From Halobacteroidaceae bacterium (GTDB taxonomy: Bacteria > Bacillota > Halanaerobiia > B1SED10-174): DNA of 36,480 bases. Shown here piece after piece: positions 33,343 to 36,480 of the stretch (positions within the stretch are counted from its first letter, which is position 1; each line of letters opens with the position of its first letter). The position numbers and the translations under genes were made by a program. The notes under the pieces are model-generated. The model saw nothing but the letters and a program-made list of their open reading frames with translations. It was not told the DNA's origin and made no database searches. Location: assembly GCA_003551665.1 (NCBI GenBank), contig PUNE01000131.1:1-36480 (forward strand), read 5' to 3'.

Positions 33343-34602
33343 CCCCGGGCCCTGGAGGATGTTGAATACCTTTTTGGCTTATTGAAATACGGGTATGGGG
33401 GTTACCAATTATTTGGCGGAGATGAGGGTTTTGCAAAAGCAAAACAGGAAATAAAAAGCCAGGTAAGGGAAGGTTCTTTTTTTTCCTTGATAACTGCGGG
33501 AAGACTTGAAGAAATTATAGTTGAAAACCTTTCCTTTGTTAATGATGGACATATGGTAATCGGTAACCATATCTTTCACCAACACCACCAATTACATATG
33601 AATAGGGACCTGTTGTTTTCCCGGGAGGGAGAGGAATTCTTCTTAAAAAAAGAGGGAGAGGAGTTTCTGGTAAAAAAAATTGCAGATAAGGACCCTTCCA
33701 ACTACCTTGAGCCTTCACTCGATCAAGGTGGAGAGATTGTTTTTAGGCCAGTGCAATTGATTAAAGAGACAACAACGGTAGAACTGGAAATGGTTCTGGA
33801 GAATCCAGAAGGTGAAGAATTAAAAAAAGAAATATCCCTGTCTCCAGTTGAACGGGAAAGACAGTCAGATGAAGAAATAAGTTCAACCTTAGTTAAGGAT
33901 ATACCTGTTTACAGGTTGGGAACTTTTAATCTTTACGGAGAAGATGAAGATTATCATAGAGTTTTTTCTCTGGCTGAAGAAGCCTGGAGAAAGTCAGTTT
34001 CAATAATTGATATAAGATCAAATATAGGTGGAAAAATAGGGCCAGCACAGAATTGGATTGCAGGCTATACAGGGAAAACAGTTGACTTTGGAATCTATTG
34101 TGTTTTGTGGACAGAAACAGCAAGGAGGCTCCTTTCTCTTAGGGAGAGGGGTGAAAGAATCTATAATTACTGGGCTTCCGTGGCGGAAAAATATCCTACC
34201 CCTGCAAGAGGCTGGGCGGTTCAACCTTTTTACAAACCAGAGTTCATTGAGAATGAAAGGCTTCTGGTTGTACTTGTAGATTCTTTTACCATATCTTCTG
34301 CTGAGAGATTTGTTGGTATGTTACGACAAATAGAGAATACCGTTATTATTGGGACCAATACGGGAGGGATAAATTTAACCGGAATAGGGCAGCCTTTAGA
34401 ACTCCCTAATTCGGGAATCAGAACATTTTTAAGTAACAATATTTTTCTGCCTCTGGATCTCGAATTAAGGGAGGGAAAGGGTTTCAGGCCCGATTTCTGG
34501 GTTCCGGGCTGTTATGCCCTGGAGAAGGCGGTAAGCTTTATTTACGAGCATTTTCCCTCCAAGTTGGAACAGACGCCAGATATCTGGAGTGGAGGCTGGT
34601 AA
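33082..34602 (+). CDS. Secreted S41-type peptidase
   Basis: 506 residues. A hydrophobic N-terminal segment (about 12-31) is a signal peptide or anchor. The C-terminal half has S41 peptidase-like features: SIIDIRSNIGG (about 312-322), VVLVDSFTISSAERFVGML with Ser405 in the position of the nucleophile, and GTNTGG. The N-terminal part (about 35-290) includes acidic low-complexity areas and no clear PDZ domain. S41 enzymes (CtpA, tricorn core) cleave proteins near C-termini. The ATG is 12 bases after AAGGAGG, a rather long spacing that is kept in the second copy. Probably cleaves extracellular proteins. Confidence 0.82.
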   Translation: MIDYLRGIRVKGLISLATGLFIILLSSPFLEGKPVEEFFQRSLDYPDEEEVWAKMEEILYNYPEEESFGAEDIQKESSPPFLGILTTPRALEDVEYLFGLLKYGYGGYQLFGGDEGFAKAKQEIKSQVREGSFFSLITAGRLEEIIVENLSFVNDGHMVIGNHIFHQHHQLHMNRDLLFSREGEEFFLKKEGEEFLVKKIADKDPSNYLEPSLDQGGEIVFRPVQLIKETTTVELEMVLENPEGEELKKEISLSPVERERQSDEEISSTLVKDIPVYRLGTFNLYGEDEDYHRVFSLAEEAWRKSVSIIDIRSNIGGKIGPAQNWIAGYTGKTVDFGIYCVLWTETARRLLSLRERGERIYNYWASVAEKYPTPARGWAVQPFYKPEFIENERLLVVLVDSFTISSAERFVGMLRQIENTVIIGTNTGGINLTGIGQPLELPNSGIRTFLSNNIFLPLDLELREGKGFRPDFWVPGCYALEKAVSFIYEHFPSKLEQTPDIWSGGW

Positions 34603-34790
34603 ACCGGGAACAAAAAAATAACCCAAGAAGAAAAAAATGGGTAAAGGAGAGGAATTTTAGAAAAGGGATTATTGATTCCAAATTGTTATCCCGGAAGATG
34701 AAGGTTTAAGGCAAAAATTGAAGACAATGAAAAAACAGGGAAGGATGGAGAAATTTAAAACCGGTGTAAGAAAATGCAACCCCAAAATAT

Positions 34791-34828
34791 AGGGGCAATA
34801 TAAGAATTGTCCCCTCAATTTTTGTTTT
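34791..34828 (+). terminator. Terminator-like hairpin downstream of the S41 gene
   Basis: AGGGGCAAT pairs with ATTGTCCCCT (one bulged T) around ATAAGA, then CAATTTTTGTTTT. It lies about 190 bases after the S41 stop. Confidence 0.6.
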
Positions 34829-34849
34829 CCAGGAAACAGTAGTTAAAGA

Positions 34850-34876
34850 ATGAACTATTGAGAAGGGCTAGTTCAT
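34850..34876. promoter_or_regulatory. Inverted repeat before the small secreted protein gene
   Basis: ATGAACTA and TAGTTCAT form a perfect 8-bp repeat with an 11-base spacer, 35 bases before the start codon. It may be an operator or an mRNA hairpin. Confidence 0.3.
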
Positions 34877-34910
34877 CCTTTGCCAACAAAAGAAGGAAGG
34901 AGTTACCTTG

Positions 34911-35369
34911 ATGAAAAGGCTTTGCTTATTAGTGTTTTTTTTGGTTATGGCAATAGTTTGTTTTTTTCCCCTAAAAACGTTTGCTGGGATTGGTTTAGAG
35001 GTAGAAGATTATAAAAACTTAAGAGTGGAAATAAAGGTTTCAAAAAATGATCTGGGGTTAACCAATTCAGAAGTCCAAACAAAGGTTGAATTAAGGCTCA
35101 GGGAAGCTGAACTAAACCCCAAAGAGATGGTTCCTTTGGAACCTGTATTGGGGGTTTTTGTGGATATTGTTGAAGGAGCTTTTAGTGTCAGCTGTCACTT
35201 TTATAGATTGGTGGACTATGATGTAGGAGATGAAACCTTTTGTTGTCCAGGAATTACCTGGTATGCTTCAAGGCTGGGAAACCATCATGGGGACACAAAT
35301 TTCATCCTGGAAAATCTTGATATGGTTTTAGATTATTTTCTGGATGAATACCTTAAAACCAACCGGTAG
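34911..35369 (+). CDS. Small secreted protein of unknown function
   Basis: 152 residues; ATG 34911 is preferred over the TTG just before because AAGGAG is eight bases upstream. The first 26 residues form a clear signal peptide (MKRLCLLVFFLVMAIVCFF, cleaved after Thr-Phe-Ala). The mature part begins Gly-Ile-Gly-Leu, continues with LRVEIKVSKNDLGLT and a helix (VQTKVELRLREAEL), and has Cys in SCHFYR and Cys-Cys in ETFCCPG that could form disulfides. It ends in an amphipathic helix. I do not recognise a family. Its place between the S41 copies suggests a related extracellular function, by position only. Confidence 0.78.
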   Translation: MKRLCLLVFFLVMAIVCFFPLKTFAGIGLEVEDYKNLRVEIKVSKNDLGLTNSEVQTKVELRLREAELNPKEMVPLEPVLGVFVDIVEGAFSVSCHFYRLVDYDVGDETFCCPGITWYASRLGNHHGDTNFILENLDMVLDYFLDEYLKTNR

Positions 35370-36219
35370 GGAGAGTTAATAGGGGGAAAAAGAGGAGAAT
35401 TTGAATAGTTTTTGTTTCTTAGATTGTATGAAACCAATTCAAGATAAGATTCCTTCGAGCGAATATTCCTGATACCTTTGTTTGTCCTTTAATCTCCCAT
35501 TATAGACTTTCCAAAAATGTGTTGAACTAATTATTCAGGAGTCTATTCCAGAAAATGTATTACAACGGAGATTATCATCCAGGACCTCTTTCAGCATTAT
35601 TTTTGCTAAAGGATAATCTCTTTGGAACTAACCCCTGAGTGAATTTCAATATAACCTGGTTTATTCAAAATCGGGTTGCTGCTGCATATGTTTAAGGTGA
35701 ACTGCAAAAACTTCCCCCCTCCGCACCGGATAAAAATAGACAGGAATTTTTCCCATAACCTTATCCTGACAGTGCTATCAACTGCTTTCGGAAAAAGGTT
35801 TCTAAGTTGTTGGTTAAAAAACTTTGCAAATAAAATAAATCAGGCGGGTTTTTCTTCCCTATCTTTCCAATTTGGATTTTTGGGATTGGATCTTTTGTAT
35901 GGAATAATTTCAGCAGCCTTCTTCTGGGGAAAAAAGGATTTATTATGGTAAACCCTCTGGGTTCTATCTTTTGGTTGGTGTGGTTTTTTAATAATTTGCA
36001 AGATCCAATGGTTCATGCATATTACCAACACACCAGCAAAGAGAAAATCTGGGAGAGTAAAAACAGTTTTTTGAGCGGATTTATTATGGGAATAGCCTGA
36101 GAGAAAAAACGCTGGTTTTTCTAAGCAAAAGGAAATTGCAAAAAAAGGAAAATAATAAAAATTCCTCCATGGAAAAAAGGTAAATTGTTAAGAAGAGAAA
36201 AAGGAGGCATTGGGGTTCT
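35370..36219. other. Long non-coding stretch before the second S41 copy
   Basis: About 850 AT-rich bases. A 91-codon plus-strand frame at 35676-35951 has no ribosome binding site and poor codon use. No transposase or tRNA is seen. The last 85 bases repeat the leader of the first S41 gene. Confidence 0.5.
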
Positions 36220-36480
36220 ATGATTGATTATTTGAGGGGGATCAGGGTAAAAGGTTTAATTTCCCTGGCCACCGGTCTTTTTATTATTTTATTATCCTCC
36301 CCGCTTCTGGAAGGAAAACCAGTTGAGGAATTTTTCCAGAGATCATTGGATTATCCCGATGAAGAAGAAGTCTGGGCCAAAATGGAAGAAATTCTTTACA
36401 ATTATCCCGAAGAAGAGAGTTTTGGTGCTGAGGATATCCAAAAGGAAAGCAGCCCGCCCTTCCTGGGGATCTTAACGACT
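36135..36480 (+). repeat. Direct repeat, copy 2 (S41 leader and gene start)
   Basis: The leader (GTAAATTGTTAAGAAGAGAA block and AAGGAGG site) and the coding start at 36220 match 33082 onward at an offset of 3138 bases. Leader differences include a one-base length change in the -10 area. Confidence 0.9.
36220..36480 (+). CDS. Second S41-type peptidase gene, 5' part only
   Basis: 87 codons before the window ends. Only six bases differ from the first copy over 261, and the protein differs by a single residue (Leu for Phe in the signal region, Ser-Pro-Leu-Leu-Glu). The ribosome binding site and its 12-base spacing are the same. It is therefore a recent tandem duplicate, or one of a family of near-identical paralogues. 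Whether the catalytic half is intact cannot be seen. Confidence 0.85.
   Translation, partial: MIDYLRGIRVKGLISLATGLFIILLSSPLLEGKPVEEFFQRSLDYPDEEEVWAKMEEILYNYPEEESFGAEDIQKESSPPFLGILTT

Larger units (their letters stand above)
34603..34910. other. Non-coding stretch after the S41 gene
   Basis: Contains the terminator-like hairpin at 34791-34828 and an 8-bp inverted repeat, ATGAACTA (34850-34857) and TAGTTCAT (34869-34876), in front of the next gene. No coding frame is seen. Confidence 0.5.

Noticed and set aside
35676-35951. 91-codon plus-strand ORF before the second S41 copy
   Set aside because: No ribosome binding site, poor codon use and no recognisable domain.

Overview
The window is almost entirely plus-strand coding DNA from a bacterium that looks like an anaerobic, Clostridia-like member of the Bacillota. 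The gene order rapZ-glmR(yvcK)-whiA-rpoN, the CggR-led glycolytic operon (gap-pgk-tpiA-gpmI-eno), secG and rnr-smpB-ssrA are all typical of that group, as are the strong AGGAGG ribosome binding sites with frequent TTG and GTG starts. A K+-dependent-type membrane pyrophosphatase fits an energy-limited anaerobe. No species can be named from the sequence alone.

Layout. 1-3081: the end of a GPH-type sugar symporter, a phosphohexomutase and a membrane-anchored glucodextranase-C/DOMON-like protein. 3154-7661: rapZ, glmR, whiA and rpoN. 7741-14090: an accessory operon with its own sigma-A-type promoter and a palindromic operator candidate. It encodes a small conserved protein, a RidA-family protein, a fold-type I PLP enzyme, an FCD regulator with an unusual winged helix, a 78-aa protein resembling the aminomutase dimerisation domain, a cobalamin-binding/TIM-barrel protein and a KamB-like P-loop protein. 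14208-20992: cggR and the lower glycolysis operon. 21226-28128: secG, hppA, a hotdog thioesterase, an HD protein, a nitroreductase, rnr, smpB and tmRNA. 28214-29933: an SH3/NlpC-P60 endopeptidase and a damaged small membrane protein gene. 30209-30284: tRNA-Trp. From about 30.3 kb onward the DNA is visibly more AT-rich and gene-sparse. It carries a candidate small RNA, a secreted ankyrin-repeat protein, a secreted S41-type peptidase, a small secreted protein, and the start of a second, nearly identical copy of the S41 gene at the window edge.

The most interesting region is 7741-14090. The core protein resembles lysine 5,6-aminomutase (KamD/KamE) and ornithine 4,5-aminomutase (OraE), but its parts are rearranged. 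The B12 domain is N-terminal, the TIM barrel follows, and the dimerisation domain appears as a separate small protein. The segment that carries the PLP Schiff-base lysine in the known enzymes is missing, and the barrel motif that holds PLP is changed. A KamB-like protein is encoded next to it with a 4-base overlap, but no KamC is present. Together with a separate PLP enzyme and a RidA-family protein, this suggests an uncharacterised adenosylcobalamin isomerase pathway, possibly PLP-free, under control of its own FCD regulator. The comparisons with KamD, KamE, KamB and OraE are made from memory of those families and were not computed.
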